Assembly (NCBI GenBank): GCA_949296245.1
Contig: CASFNW010000014.1
Coordinates: 1 to 40,283 of the forward strand
Source of the DNA: an uncultured bacterium
GTDB lineage: Bacteria; Cyanobacteriota; Vampirovibrionia; Gastranaerophilales; Gastranaerophilaceae
DNA: 40,283 bases
Direction of reading: 5' to 3'
Below the pieces are notes generated by a model. It was given only the letters and a program-made list of their open reading frames with translations. It made no database searches and was not told where the DNA came from. Shown here in pieces: positions 16,047 to 24,196 of the stretch; the stretch's first letter is position 1; each line of letters begins with the position of its first letter. Made by a program: the position numbers and the translations under genes.

Positions 16047-16499
16047 TTATTTTACTTCCAGTTTTTTTGTTTCTTCTTCCTGTGTTTTTAGCTTGGGAAG
16101 GTGAAGACAGAGTATTCCGTTGTCAAGATGTGCTTCGGACGCAGAAACATTTATTTCGCTCGGGAAATATATGGTTCTTGAATAATTTCCGTATGCAAAT
16201 TCGGTTTTATGGTATTTTTTTGTCTTTTCTTCTTTTTCTTCTTCTTTTTTTGCAGTTATTGTCATGTATGATTTGTTCAACTCTATATCAATATTTTCTT
16301 TTTTTACACCGGGCACTTCTACCCTTACTTTGTATTCATTATCGAATTCTTTTATGTCAACAGGAATGGTCAGTCCTTTTGTTTCTTTTTCAAGAACGTA
16401 TTCCGGAAAGACAGAATCAAAACTTCTTCTCAAAATAGAGTTGATTTCTTCGTTTAAAGTATTCATGAATGTGTCAGGTTTTCTTATAAGGTATTTCAT
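16047..16499 (-). CDS. Hsp20/alpha-crystallin small heat shock protein
   Basis: 150 aa. ATP-independent chaperone that holds unfolding proteins. The alpha-crystallin domain spans about 45-135: IPVDIKEFDNEYKVRVEVPGVKKENIDIEL, SYMTITAKK, then the FAYGNYSRTIYFPSEINVSA strand and NGILCLHLPK, which is the family's G-x-L signature (here GIL). The short charged C-terminal tail ends KLEVK; the usual I-x-I motif is not clear. GAAGGAG precedes the ATG. A promoter-like sequence and the terminator of the upstream gene lie directly ahead, so it is probably transcribed alone. I see no CIRCE-type operator. Confidence 0.93.
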   Translation of the reverse strand: MKYLIRKPDTFMNTLNEEINSILRRSFDSVFPEYVLEKETKGLTIPVDIKEFDNEYKVRVEVPGVKKENIDIELNKSYMTITAKKEEEKEEKTKKYHKTEFAYGNYSRTIYFPSEINVSASEAHLDNGILCLHLPKLKTQEEETKKLEVK

Positions 16500-16513
16500 G
16501 CAATTTCTCCTTC

Positions 16514-16541
16514 ACAATAGTTATGTAGGCATTGTTTACAA
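16514..16541 (-). promoter_or_regulatory. Putative hsp20 promoter
   Basis: Minus strand TTGTAA, 16 nt, TATTGT, starting right where the upstream terminator ends. Leader would be only about 10-15 nt including GAAGGAG. Confidence 0.4.
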
Positions 16542-16581
16542 AAAAAATGATACTTACATTGCCAGTAAGTATCATTTTTTT
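16541..16581 (-). terminator. Strong rho-independent terminator
   Basis: Perfect 17-bp stem (16541-16557 with 16565-16581), loop of 7 nt, with A- and T-runs on both sides so that it could act on either strand. It ends the 101-aa gene at 16607 and separates it from hsp20. Confidence 0.8.
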
Positions 16582-16606
16582 GTATATAATCGGGTAAATT
16601 TGTTTA

Positions 16607-16912
16607 TTATTCTTCTATTTGTGTATCATATTGTGCAAGCTGTTTCTTTTTCAGATTATGTACAACTGCATCAACCAGAAAATCAAAAGATTTCATATTT
16701 TGGATTTCCGGAGTAAATTCACGAATCAATGATGCTCTTACAATGTCCTCCAGTTTGTCATTAGCAGTTTGTGTATCATTGTCCGAACAAATCATATCAA
16801 TATATTTAGAATTAACTTTGTAATCCTGAATCTGAGAAAACATCAGCCATTTCAATCTGGGTTTAATAGATCTCAGTTGTTTTACAATTTTTAAATTTTT
16901 CAAATTAAACAT
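16607..16912 (-). CDS. Small protein of unknown function, 101 aa
   Basis: 101 aa with a strong AGGTGGGG ribosome site 7-8 nt before its ATG and a terminator after it, so a real single-gene unit. The N-terminus is basic (FNLKNLKIVKQLRSIKPRLKWL), the remainder mixed helical with acidic clusters; it ends QYDTQIEE. No signal peptide, membrane segment or known motif. The distance between helices would suit a small all-helical fold. I do not recognise the family. Confidence 0.75.
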   Translation of the reverse strand: MFNLKNLKIVKQLRSIKPRLKWLMFSQIQDYKVNSKYIDMICSDNDTQTANDKLEDIVRASLIREFTPEIQNMKSFDFLVDAVVHNLKKKQLAQYDTQIEE

Positions 16913-17076
16913 ATATTTACCCCACCTGTTTTTTATTTATTGAGAATGGTAGATTCACACATATTAATAAAGTATAGTCAAAATATTAATTTACAAAAAC
17001 GCGGCATGCTCTTAACAATTTGTTACTCTTTGCCGATTAATAGTATTTTCCGCTTTTTTTGACATTTTGTCAATGC

Positions 17077-17103
17077 AAAAAACCGGCGGTTATCGCCGGT
17101 TTT
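17077..17103 (-). terminator. Rho-independent terminator of the 52-aa gene
   Basis: Stem AAAACCGGCG (17079-17088) / CGCCGGTTTT (17094-17103), 5-nt loop, followed on the minus strand by a run of six T. Compact and GC-rich; a strong match. Confidence 0.8.
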
Positions 17104-17139
17104 AAAATAAATCTATTCAATTTTTATTATAACGGAGTA

Positions 17140-17298
17140 CTACTCCCAGCACAATTTGTTTTTAAATTTTTTCTCCTTTTTTCTTTGCTTAAAACATTTT
17201 TTTTCGTTGAACATAAGCTTGATGTCCTGAAGATCCTCTTGAAGTTCTTCCAGTGCAATGTCTGATTCCAAGTTCATGTACATGTGTTTTGTAATCAC
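17140..17298 (-). CDS. 52-aa protein, unknown function
   Basis: Minus-strand GTG at 17298 preceded by TTGGAGGCG (7-nt spacing), stop TAG at 17140, terminator about 37 nt further on. The protein starts VITKHMYMNLESD, has an acidic amphipathic helix (ALEELQEDLQDIKLMF), then a very basic end (KKCFKQRKKEKKFKNK) and LCWE. The acidic-then-basic split and two cysteines are notable. Ribosome site, length and terminator together make it a probable gene; nothing tells its function. Confidence 0.65.
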   Translation of the reverse strand: MITKHMYMNLESDIALEELQEDLQDIKLMFNEKKCFKQRKKEKKFKNKLCWE

Positions 17299-17468
17299 GA
17301 ATACGCCTCCAATTATGTACTTTCGAACCGTTTAAAGTTTTCATCCCTTCGGTTCACTATCCAGATAACGGCATATTTTTTGAAAACTTTAGTAAAATTA
17401 TGTAAAAGTTTATAAAAAATTTTCTTTTCTTAACAAAAAATAGTAAACTATAAATGGAGGAGATTACG

Positions 17469-18590
17469 TTGGAAAAGAATGAAGTTATTTTTGATATAAA
17501 TGCTTTTTTAAAAAAAGCTGTAGAGGAAGGCGTTTCAGATGTTCATCTTCGTATTGACGAAGTGCCTGTCGTGAGAAAAGACGGAGTGATTGTTAAAACC
17601 AATTATCCGGTTATTAAAGAAAAAGACATATCGCATGTGCTCAATGTTGTTTTGCCCAAATACCTGAGAACAAAGGTACAGGCCGCATTTGATCTAGATT
17701 TTTCTTATGAAATAAAGGGAGTTTCAAGATTCAGAATCAATCTGGGCAGACAGATGGGCAATACCTCTCTGGTATTTCGTATAATCCCTTATGAAATACC
17801 TACATTTGCGGAGCTTCATCTTCCTCCGGCAATAAATACTTTTTCCAGATTTAACAGCGGAATCGTGCTGGTAACGGGTCCTACCGGTTCCGGTAAATCT
17901 ACTACCATTGCTTCATTGATTGATTTGATAAACAAAAACGAACGCAAACACATTATCACAATAGAAGATCCTATAGAGTTTATATATTCCAACAAAAATT
18001 GTATCATTACCCAAAGACAGGTTGAGATTGATACGGTTTCTTTTCCTGAAGGTGTTAAATATGCACTAAGACAGGACCCGGATGTTATTTTGATAGGTGA
18101 AATCAGAGATATAGAAACTCTTACAAGCGCCATGAAAGCGGCTGAAACAGGCCACCTTGTAATATCTTCTCTGCATACAAACGATGCAATACAAACAGTA
18201 AACAGAATCGTTGGCATGTATGAACCGTCTGACAGAGAAAATGTAAGAAAACAACTCGCAGAGACTTTAAGAGCATGTGTGGCACAAAAACTTATTCCGA
18301 TGAAAAACGGGCATGGTCGTCTGCCGGCATGCGAGATTATGGTTGTTACACCTACTATCAAGGACTTTATTATTAAAGACGAGCTTGAACAAATTTATGA
18401 CCTTGTTAAAAAAGGTTCTTACAACGACATGATTACAATGAATATGTCTTTGCTCCAGCTTATAAAAGAAGATTTAATTTCCAAAGAAGTTGCCGTTGAA
18501 GTAAGCGATAACAAGGTTGAAATAGAGCAGATGTTAAGAGGGGCTTATCACGGCACCGGTACATCCGAAAAATTTAATATTCAGTTCTAA
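17469..18590 (+). CDS. pilT: PilT-type twitching motility ATPase
   Basis: 373 aa from TTG 17469, which has GGAGGAG six bases upstream; ATG 17454 overlaps that ribosome site and has none of its own, so the TTG is preferred. PilT is the hexameric ATPase that retracts type IV pili at the inner membrane. Motifs from the TTG: GPTGSGKST Walker A (137-145), ITIEDPIEF Asp box (163-171), LRQDPDVILIGEIRD Walker B (200-214), AAETGHLVISSLHTNDA His box (224-240) and RACVAQKLIP. The Walker B region reads IGEIRD where PilT commonly has VGEMRD. No other pilus gene is nearby. Confidence 0.92.
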   Translation: MEKNEVIFDINAFLKKAVEEGVSDVHLRIDEVPVVRKDGVIVKTNYPVIKEKDISHVLNVVLPKYLRTKVQAAFDLDFSYEIKGVSRFRINLGRQMGNTSLVFRIIPYEIPTFAELHLPPAINTFSRFNSGIVLVTGPTGSGKSTTIASLIDLINKNERKHIITIEDPIEFIYSNKNCIITQRQVEIDTVSFPEGVKYALRQDPDVILIGEIRDIETLTSAMKAAETGHLVISSLHTNDAIQTVNRIVGMYEPSDRENVRKQLAETLRACVAQKLIPMKNGHGRLPACEIMVVTPTIKDFIIKDELEQIYDLVKKGSYNDMITMNMSLLQLIKEDLISKEVAVEVSDNKVEIEQMLRGAYHGTGTSEKFNIQF

Positions 18591-18609
18591 TTCGTTAACA
18601 TTTATAACA

Positions 18610-19386
18610 ATGCAAAACTTTACCACTAATGCCATTAATCTGAAATCATACAATTTGTCCGAAACTGACAAAATTATTGTCATGTATTCAAAAGACAAAG
18701 GTATTATAAGAGGTGTGGCAAAAGGTGTAAAAAAAACAACAAGCAAACTCGGCGGGAGAATGGACATGCTTGTTGCAAACCAGCTGATGCTGCGCCATGG
18801 CAGAAATCTTGATACTATCTGTCAGGCTCAGGCAATAAACACTTTTAAAAACACCCGCAATGACATGGACAAACTTTTGTATTCTATTTACTGCGGGGAT
18901 ATAGTTCACAGCTTCGGGGTAGAAAATGACCCTAACAGTGAAGAAATCTATGAGCTTTTTTACAAAACTCTTGATGCTATATCAAAATCAAAAAACAAAA
19001 CAGAACTTCTGCTTGCAGTGTTAAAATTTCAGCTAAAAATCACTCATATTGCCGGATACTCTCTGGAGTTAGAAACATGCGTATGCTGCGGAGGGGGACT
19101 TGATAAAGAAAATATGTATTTTTCACCGGAAAATGGCGGGGCTGTGTGTTTTGAGTGCAAAAAGCATACAATAAAAGCAGTTAAACTGCATTACAAAATA
19201 AGAGATTTTCTAAACACACTTTTACAGCTCGATTTTGATGCAAAAACAAGATATGATGAACTTGCAACTGATAGAATATGCGAATTTTGTTTTGAGCTTT
19301 TAAAAAGGCATGTTGAACAATTTGCACCAAAAAAAATCAAATCAGCACAGTTTTTGGCAGAAAATAGCTTTTCCTCTGTGAGTTAG
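18610..19386 (+). CDS. recO: RecO, DNA repair protein
   Basis: 258 aa, typical length. RecO works with RecR and RecF to load RecA on SSB-coated single-stranded DNA. N-terminal OB-fold: NAINLKSYNLSETDKIIVMYSKDKG (7-31) and RGVAKGVKKTTSKLGGRMDML (34-54, the usual G-A/V-R/K-G-x-R/K line). C-terminal zinc site with CVCCG (157-161) and CFEC (180-183). No ribosome site is obvious and it starts 19 nt after pilT, so it is probably read from the same transcript. Confidence 0.93.
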   Translation: MQNFTTNAINLKSYNLSETDKIIVMYSKDKGIIRGVAKGVKKTTSKLGGRMDMLVANQLMLRHGRNLDTICQAQAINTFKNTRNDMDKLLYSIYCGDIVHSFGVENDPNSEEIYELFYKTLDAISKSKNKTELLLAVLKFQLKITHIAGYSLELETCVCCGGGLDKENMYFSPENGGAVCFECKKHTIKAVKLHYKIRDFLNTLLQLDFDAKTRYDELATDRICEFCFELLKRHVEQFAPKKIKSAQFLAENSFSSVS

Positions 19387-19431
19387 CGGCATGCCAGACA
19401 GGAATAATATAATCAGAATAAGGAATCAATC

Positions 19432-20085
19432 ATGGAACTTGCAAAATATATTGAACATACTCTTTTAAAACAGGATGCGACAAGAGAAGAATTAATAAAA
19501 CTTTTTGACGAAGCAAAAAAATACGGCTTTCTCGGCGTCTGCATCAATCCCTGTAATGTCTCAACGGCAAAAGAGTATCTAAAAGATACTAATGTAAAAA
19601 TAGTAACAGTTGTAGGCTTCCCTCTCGGAGCAAACCGCAGTGATGTCAAAGCGTTCGAAACACAAAAAGCAGTAGAAGACGGTGCAGACGAAATTGACAT
19701 GGTGATAAATGTTTCAAAAATCAAAGACAATGACTGGGCTTTTGTAAAAAAAGATATTGAAGAAGTCAAAAAAGCCTGCAAAGATAAACCGCTAAAGGTT
19801 ATTCTGGAAACTGACCTTTTAAATAAAGAAGAAATTAAAAAAGCCTGCGAAATTTGTGTGGAGGCAAAAGCTGATTTTGTAAAAACATCAACAGGATTTG
19901 TAAAAAATGGCGAAGGCGCAAAAGCTGATGATGTAGAACTTATGGCAAAAATAGTAAAGCCTTACGGGCTTAGAGTAAAAGCCTCTGCCGGCATACGTGA
20001 TAAACAAAAAGCACTTGCCATGCTAGAAGCAGGCGCTGACAGACTGGGTACAAGCTCGGGTACGGCAATAGTTTCTGCAGAATAA
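19432..20085 (+). CDS. deoC: DeoC, deoxyribose-phosphate aldolase
   Basis: 217 aa, standard length. It splits 2-deoxyribose-5-phosphate into glyceraldehyde-3-phosphate and acetaldehyde. Motifs: IEHTLLK (7-13), GVCINPC (35-41), VVGFPLGA (60-67), ADEIDMVIN (85-93), LKVILET (121-127), DFVKTSTGF (148-156; Lys151 forms the Schiff base) and RVKASAGIRD (181-190; Lys183). It ends GADRLGTSSG for phosphate binding. Ribosome site AAGGA precedes ATG 19432. No other deo gene is nearby. Confidence 0.96.
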   Translation: MELAKYIEHTLLKQDATREELIKLFDEAKKYGFLGVCINPCNVSTAKEYLKDTNVKIVTVVGFPLGANRSDVKAFETQKAVEDGADEIDMVINVSKIKDNDWAFVKKDIEEVKKACKDKPLKVILETDLLNKEEIKKACEICVEAKADFVKTSTGFVKNGEGAKADDVELMAKIVKPYGLRVKASAGIRDKQKALAMLEAGADRLGTSSGTAIVSAE

Positions 20086-20110
20086 TTAAAATTAAAAATA
20101 CTATGAAAAT

Positions 20111-20457
20111 TGACCGGGAAAAATTCGAGATAAAACTCTGCCGAACAAACAATCCGGTGAATTGCTTTGTGAAAGGGCAAAGAATCTTTCCATACGTCAT
20201 TCTGAACGAATGTGTACCCGAAGGGCATACTGATATGTACGGCTCGTAAATCTTTATACTGCGCGCAAAAGCTTCGCTTTTGCGTGCCAAGGACTCCGTG
20301 AGAAAGGTGCCTGTGGCACGTTTCGGATGGAGACTCTGCCGAATAAAAGCAACTAAATGTAGCTTTTATGAGAGGTGCTAAGTCAAAAGCGAAGCTTTTG
20401 CGCGCAGTATAATAATTATGACATATTAAGCCGGCGGCAGCTGCGACACTGGATTAG
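20111..20457 (+). repeat. Family A composite repeat, copy A2
   Basis: Left module from GACCGGGAAAAATTCGAGAT (20112) to ATTGCTTTGTG (about 20171), right module GGCGGCAGCTGCGACACTGG (20434-20453) continuing ATTAG. Between them lie a family C motif (20195-20226) and the 28-bp inverted repeat at 20255-20411. It fills most of the 690-nt gap 20086-20775. The remainder (20458-20669) is AT-rich with no gene I can support. Confidence 0.65.
20255..20411. repeat. 28-bp perfect inverted repeat with nested hairpins
   Basis: Arms 20255-20282 and 20384-20411 are exact reverse complements starting TATACTGCGCGCAAAAGC. Each arm is itself a hairpin (CAAAAGC-TTC-GCTTTTG). Inside lie GTGCC-TGT-GGCAC and ATAAAAGC / GCTTTTAT stems. 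A related inner hairpin recurs at 38082-38132. It looks like a foldback element; no ORF inside. Confidence 0.8.
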
Positions 20458-20669
20458 TTTTTATTTCAAATCCTGATATTACGCTTTTAAAACAACTAAT
20501 CTCAACTTAAGACCCGCAGCTCTGGCATTTTAAACTTTATTAATTTTGACGGTCCGAGTTGCCGAGACGGATTTAAATTATATTCTGTTTGAATGGATCG
20601 TCGTGTATTTTAATTATTTGATTTATTGCTTATTAACTAAAATTTTTAAATATTATGCGTCAAAAGAAT

Positions 20670-20694
20670 AAAAAAATCAGACCTTTCGGTCTGA
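20670..20694 (-). terminator. Rho-independent terminator of the 97-aa gene
   Basis: Stem TCAGACC / GGTCTGA with loop TTTC and, on the minus strand, a run of seven T after the stem. It lies about 80 nt past the stop at 20776. Confidence 0.65.
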
Positions 20695-20775
20695 AATTAC
20701 TGCATCTATTCAAAATAAAAATGTGTTAACGGGGAAAAGTTTTATAATCTTGTATAATGTTTCGGTCTAAATATA

Positions 20776-21069
20776 TTATGCATTGTATAATATATTTTTT
20801 GCTGAATCATAGCTGTCAATTGCTTCTTGAAGCTGTTTTGCTTTTCTGGTTGTTTCATCAGAAAAGAGCACATCTCTAAAGTAATTGATTTTACTCATAA
20901 AAAGATTTTTATTCTTTTTATCATTGGCAGATTCAACCAGAGTTTCTATAATAGCAGTCGGGATAACATTTTCTTGCTGAGCCTGTTTGAAAACAGGTCT
21001 TGTGGCATATTGTTTATTTATTTTGTTTATATTTTGATAGCTATATGTATTTATGCTATTAACTTTCAT
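20776..21069 (-). CDS. 97-aa protein of unknown function
   Basis: 97 aa from ATG 21069 with AAGGA eight bases upstream. A longer reading from TTG 21195 has no ribosome site and is not preferred. The N-terminus is Asn/Tyr/Ser-rich (MKVNSINTYSYQNINKINKQ), reaching RPVFKQAQ; this resembles the polar starts of the SFG proteins (MKLQQLNYTS, MKIQAYSNAQ), though here it is VFK, not SFG. The rest is helical (IPTAIIETLVESANDKK, FRDVLFSDETTRKAKQLQEAIDSYDSAKNILY). No membrane segment. Function unknown. Confidence 0.65.
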   Translation of the reverse strand: MKVNSINTYSYQNINKINKQYATRPVFKQAQQENVIPTAIIETLVESANDKKNKNLFMSKINYFRDVLFSDETTRKAKQLQEAIDSYDSAKNILYNA

Positions 21070-21326
21070 TTTTTGTGTCCTTATGTTGTGAGTTGTTTTA
21101 TTAAGTGTTTCAACTACACTATTTAGTACATTTTTATTATGTACTATAAACTTTTCTTTGTCAACCCCTCTTAAAGAAATCTTAATATCTGCCAAAAAAG
21201 CTTGATATTACTGGGTATGACATTAAGTGCAGAAAATACACTTAATAATCTGTTTCATACTATTTTTATTTAGTTTGAATAAAAATCACAACAAATTTTA
21301 AGAAATACCCGACCGGGTAATTGTTT

Positions 21327-21431
21327 TTGTTCAAATTTTAAAGTTATATATAATTAAATCTTTTTCATACTTCCAACTATTCTTAATTCCAGACAGCTAG
21401 GGCTTTTTCCATACTAAGCCCTATTTTTTTG
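21327..21431 (+). ncRNA. Possible small RNA (promoter plus terminator, no ORF)
   Basis: On the plus strand TTGTTC (21327-21332), 16 nt, TATAAT (21349-21354), then about 70 nt ending in a stem TAGGGCTT / AAGCCCTA with a 10-nt loop and a T-run ending near 21431. There is no start codon with a ribosome site between. Both neighbouring genes are on the minus strand. The rest of the 465-nt gap 21070-21534 is AT-rich; a short ACCC/GGGT hairpin is at about 21306-21319. Candidate only. Confidence 0.35.
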
Positions 21432-21534
21432 ATTAAAATTCTAATGGAATCAGAAAATTTAAAGTGTATTTTTGACAATTATTATTTATATATTAATCCG
21501 CAAGACAGCAGAGTACATATAGCCCTGAAGCATC

Positions 21535-22080
21535 CTATTCTCTGTTAATAATTGCAGAAGCAACAGATTCGTATTTACCGGAAGCTTTTAGTATAAAGTT
21601 GCACATTTCCCTGACAGCTCCCCGTCCGCCGTTTTTGGAAGCAATAAACAGGGCATGCTCTTTAACTTCGTCAACTGCATCATTAGGGCAGCAAGGCATG
21701 CCGACAACTTTTAAAACACATATATCCGGCAAATCATCACCCATATATGCAATTTCTTCGGGCTTTAAGTCAAATTCTGCCATAAACTCCCGCAATGCCG
21801 CTATTTTATTTTTGCAACCCTCAAAGAGTTTTGTCATGCCCAGATTTTTAAATCTGTGACGCACAGTGCCGTTTTCTCTTGCTGTAATTATTGCAGTAAT
21901 ATAGCCTGATTTACCGGCCATAATAACGCCCTGTCCGTCTTTTGCATTAAAGGTTTTATACTCAACACCGTTTTCATCAAATGTCAAAGAAGCATCTGTC
22001 ATAACACCATCAACATCAAAAACAAGTGCTTTTATTTTACTTGCTTTATATTTTAAATCCAAATTAATATTATTATCCAT
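21535..22080 (-). CDS. kdsC: KdsC, KDO 8-phosphate phosphatase (HAD family)
   Basis: 181 aa. It releases phosphate from KDO-8-P in LPS core synthesis. HAD motifs: LVFDVDGVMTDA (19-30; nucleophile Asp22, acid-base Asp24), IITAREN for motif II, GCKNKIAAL lysine for motif III, and YMGDDLPD for motif IV. The KDGQG loop and the small size without a cap domain are typical of KdsC. Its ATG overlaps the kdsD stop by one base (TAATG), so translation is coupled. It ends with a polar tail SGKYESVASAIINRE. Confidence 0.95.
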   Translation of the reverse strand: MDNNINLDLKYKASKIKALVFDVDGVMTDASLTFDENGVEYKTFNAKDGQGVIMAGKSGYITAIITARENGTVRHRFKNLGMTKLFEGCKNKIAALREFMAEFDLKPEEIAYMGDDLPDICVLKVVGMPCCPNDAVDEVKEHALFIASKNGGRGAVREMCNFILKASGKYESVASAIINRE

Positions 22081-23066
22081 TATGCAACACCTGCTTTCAA
22101 AAGGTCATGGATATGTATCAAACCTACAGGCTTGCCAGTATTATCACAAACAGCTAGAGAAGTTATAGAGTGTTTTTCCATTATATGCAGAGCTTTTGCT
22201 GCAAGGTCTGTTTGTAAAATAACCTTAGGATTATGTGTCATAACATCTTTTGCGCTAAGGTTCGATGTATTGTCATATTTCAAAAGAGTTCTTCTTATAT
22301 CGCCGTCTGTCAGTATCCCCGTCATTATGCCGTTTTCGTTAATAATAACGGCACAGCCGAGTTTTTTTGCGGATATAAGCTGTATTGTATCGTGGAAAGT
22401 GTTATTTTCATTTACAACAGGGATTCTGTCTCCCGTAATCATTAAATCAGACACATGGTATAATACTCCACGCCCCAGAGCCCCTGACGGATGGAACATA
22501 AGGAAATCTTCTTCCGTAAAACCTCGTTTTTTCAAAAGACATATTGCAACGGCATCTCCCATCGCAAGAGTAGCAGTAGTGCTAGCTGTAGGCGCTTTAC
22601 CTAAGGGGCATGCTTCTTTTTCAACGGAAATATCAAGGACAATATCAGCCTTTTTGCCGAGAGTAGAGTCTTTTTTGCCTGTCATAGCTATCATTTTTAC
22701 GCCGAAACGTTCAATTAAAGGCAAAAGATTCATCAGTTCCGCTGTTTCACCGCTGTTAGAAATAGCAATAACTACATCTTCACGGGTAATAAGCCCGGAG
22801 TCGCCATGAGTGCTTTCTGCAGGGTGCAGAAAATAAGACGGAGTTCCTGTAGAGGAAAGTGTAGCTGCAATTTTTTTGCCGATATGTCCTGATTTGCCCA
22901 TGCCTGTAACAATCACACGTCCTTTACAATTGTACAAAATATCAATTGCCTTTTCAAAATCCTCGCCTATCCTGTTTTTCAATTCCAGTACAGAGTCTGC
23001 TTCTATTTGCAAAACTTCTTTTGCTAACTCACAAATAGAATTAATTTTATTAAGTGTTTGCAGCAT
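22080..23066 (-). CDS. kdsD: KdsD/KpsF, D-arabinose-5-phosphate isomerase
   Basis: 328 aa from ATG 23066, which has GAGG five bases upstream; a GTG two codons earlier is less likely. It converts ribulose-5-P to arabinose-5-P, the first step to KDO. SIS domain (about 35-190) with VTGMGKSGHIGKKIAATLSSTG, HPAESTHGDSGL and AISNSGETAEL; then LMFHPSGALGRG and two CBS domains (about 205-325) with LGCAVIINENGIMTGILTDGDIRR and SITSLAVCDNTGKPVGLIHIHDLL. Followed directly by kdsC. Same strand as the flagellar operon but with its own promoter. Confidence 0.95.
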   Translation of the reverse strand: MLQTLNKINSICELAKEVLQIEADSVLELKNRIGEDFEKAIDILYNCKGRVIVTGMGKSGHIGKKIAATLSSTGTPSYFLHPAESTHGDSGLITREDVVIAISNSGETAELMNLLPLIERFGVKMIAMTGKKDSTLGKKADIVLDISVEKEACPLGKAPTASTTATLAMGDAVAICLLKKRGFTEEDFLMFHPSGALGRGVLYHVSDLMITGDRIPVVNENNTFHDTIQLISAKKLGCAVIINENGIMTGILTDGDIRRTLLKYDNTSNLSAKDVMTHNPKVILQTDLAAKALHIMEKHSITSLAVCDNTGKPVGLIHIHDLLKAGVA

Positions 23067-23093
23067 ATACACCTCACCCGTTTATTTGATAAA

Positions 23094-23122
23094 ATTATAT
23101 GACAAAATAAAGGTTTTATCAA
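23094..23122 (-). promoter_or_regulatory. Putative kdsDC promoter
   Basis: Minus strand TTGATA, 17 nt, TATAAT; predicted start near 23087, about 20 nt before ATG 23066. Near-consensus, indicating that kdsDC need not depend on the flagellar operon upstream. Confidence 0.65.
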
Positions 23123-23235
23123 AGAGACATATTTTAGCCTATTATAAAGAAAAGGGCAGAACTATTGTGTATATCCCTAGTAACGCCCGTAAATTAAATA
23201 ATGGTAAGATTAAACATTTTAAACTGTAAGATTAT

Positions 23236-24168
23236 TTAGATATAATCTAATAGTGATTGGTTAGATATTATGGAATACGCCTGCATTGAAGCCTGCAGCG
23301 CATAATTCTGCTGAACAAGCTGTGAAATTGCTGAAGGCAAATCCACTTCTGATATTTCCGCTTTTCTTGATTCCAGAGTCAATTCATTTGATTCCAGAAG
23401 TTCTTTTGTCATTGTTAATTTTGAAGCTGTTGTGCTGTGTTCGGATTGAATTTCCGAGATATGTTTGATTGCACCTTCTATTTCTCCAAGGTGTTCGCTT
23501 ACAGCCTGATTGTCCATGGGCTCAGTTGTCATAATTTCTTCAAGTTCGCCTAGTACACCGAATAAACCGGATGATTTTGCAGGGTCATTAGGGTCATAGG
23601 TACCGAATATAGTATCGCCTGCACTATTTAGCTCAACAAAAACTCCGTCAGAAATTTCTATTCTTCTTTCATAACCGGCTGTATTGTTTTCCGGAGTCCC
23701 GTTATAAGTAACCGAACCGTCATCACCTAGTTCAAAAGGTTTTGTAGTTACATTTGTACCGGCAAAAATGTATTTTCCGTCATACTGCGTATTTGCAAGG
23801 TCTACAATGTTTTCTTTAAGCTGTTGAATTTCACTTAAACAGGCTTTGAACCCGTCTTCACCGCTAGGTGTGTTGGCAGCTTGAACAGCAAGTTCATAAA
23901 TTCTTTGCATTTTCTCAACTATAGTGGAAAAAGTCTCTTCCTGTGCATTAATCTGTGTTGTTGCTCTATCTATATTATCAACATATGCTCCGATTTCAGA
24001 CAGTTGTTTGTTGATTTTTATCAAATCAGCTGCTGCAAGAGGGTTATCAGAAATATTTGTATATTTTTGTCCGGAGTTAATTTTATTGTACAAATCATAC
24101 AGATTATTTTGCTGTGTTGTTATTGTAGTAAGCATGCTGCTCGGTGAATAACTTGAAACTATTGCCAT
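23236..24168 (-). CDS. flgL: FlgL, hook-filament junction protein (HAP3)
   Basis: 310 aa from ATG 24168, with GAGGTG eight bases upstream; a GTG four codons earlier overlaps that site. FlgL joins hook to filament after FlgK. N-terminal flagellin-like helices: TTQQNNLYDLYNKINSGQKY and ISDNPLAAADLIKINKQL; C-terminal helix QLVQQNYALQASMQAYSIISN. The middle (about 140-230) is the variable domain. Last gene of the flagellar run; no clear terminator after it. A small AGATTAT/ATAATCT inverted repeat spans its stop codon. Confidence 0.93.
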   Translation of the reverse strand: MAIVSSYSPSSMLTTITTQQNNLYDLYNKINSGQKYTNISDNPLAAADLIKINKQLSEIGAYVDNIDRATTQINAQEETFSTIVEKMQRIYELAVQAANTPSGEDGFKACLSEIQQLKENIVDLANTQYDGKYIFAGTNVTTKPFELGDDGSVTYNGTPENNTAGYERRIEISDGVFVELNSAGDTIFGTYDPNDPAKSSGLFGVLGELEEIMTTEPMDNQAVSEHLGEIEGAIKHISEIQSEHSTTASKLTMTKELLESNELTLESRKAEISEVDLPSAISQLVQQNYALQASMQAYSIISNQSLLDYI

Positions 24169-24196
24169 TTTTATTGTCACCTCTGGTTTTTATTTA

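Noticed and set aside
17059..17265. Open frame of 68 codons on +
   Set aside because: It lies antisense to the better supported 52-aa gene, crosses that gene's terminator, and has no ribosome site.
17454..17468. ATG 17454 as the pilT start
   Set aside because: Its bases form the ribosome site of TTG 17469 and nothing resembling a ribosome site lies before it.
20086..20775. Prophage or IS remnant with a transposase fragment
   Set aside because: No reading frame with transposase or integrase motifs on either strand; only repeats are present.
20776..21195. Longer reading of the 97-aa gene starting at TTG 21195
   Set aside because: No ribosome site before the TTG, while ATG 21069 has AAGGA at proper distance and a leader like those of the SFG proteins.
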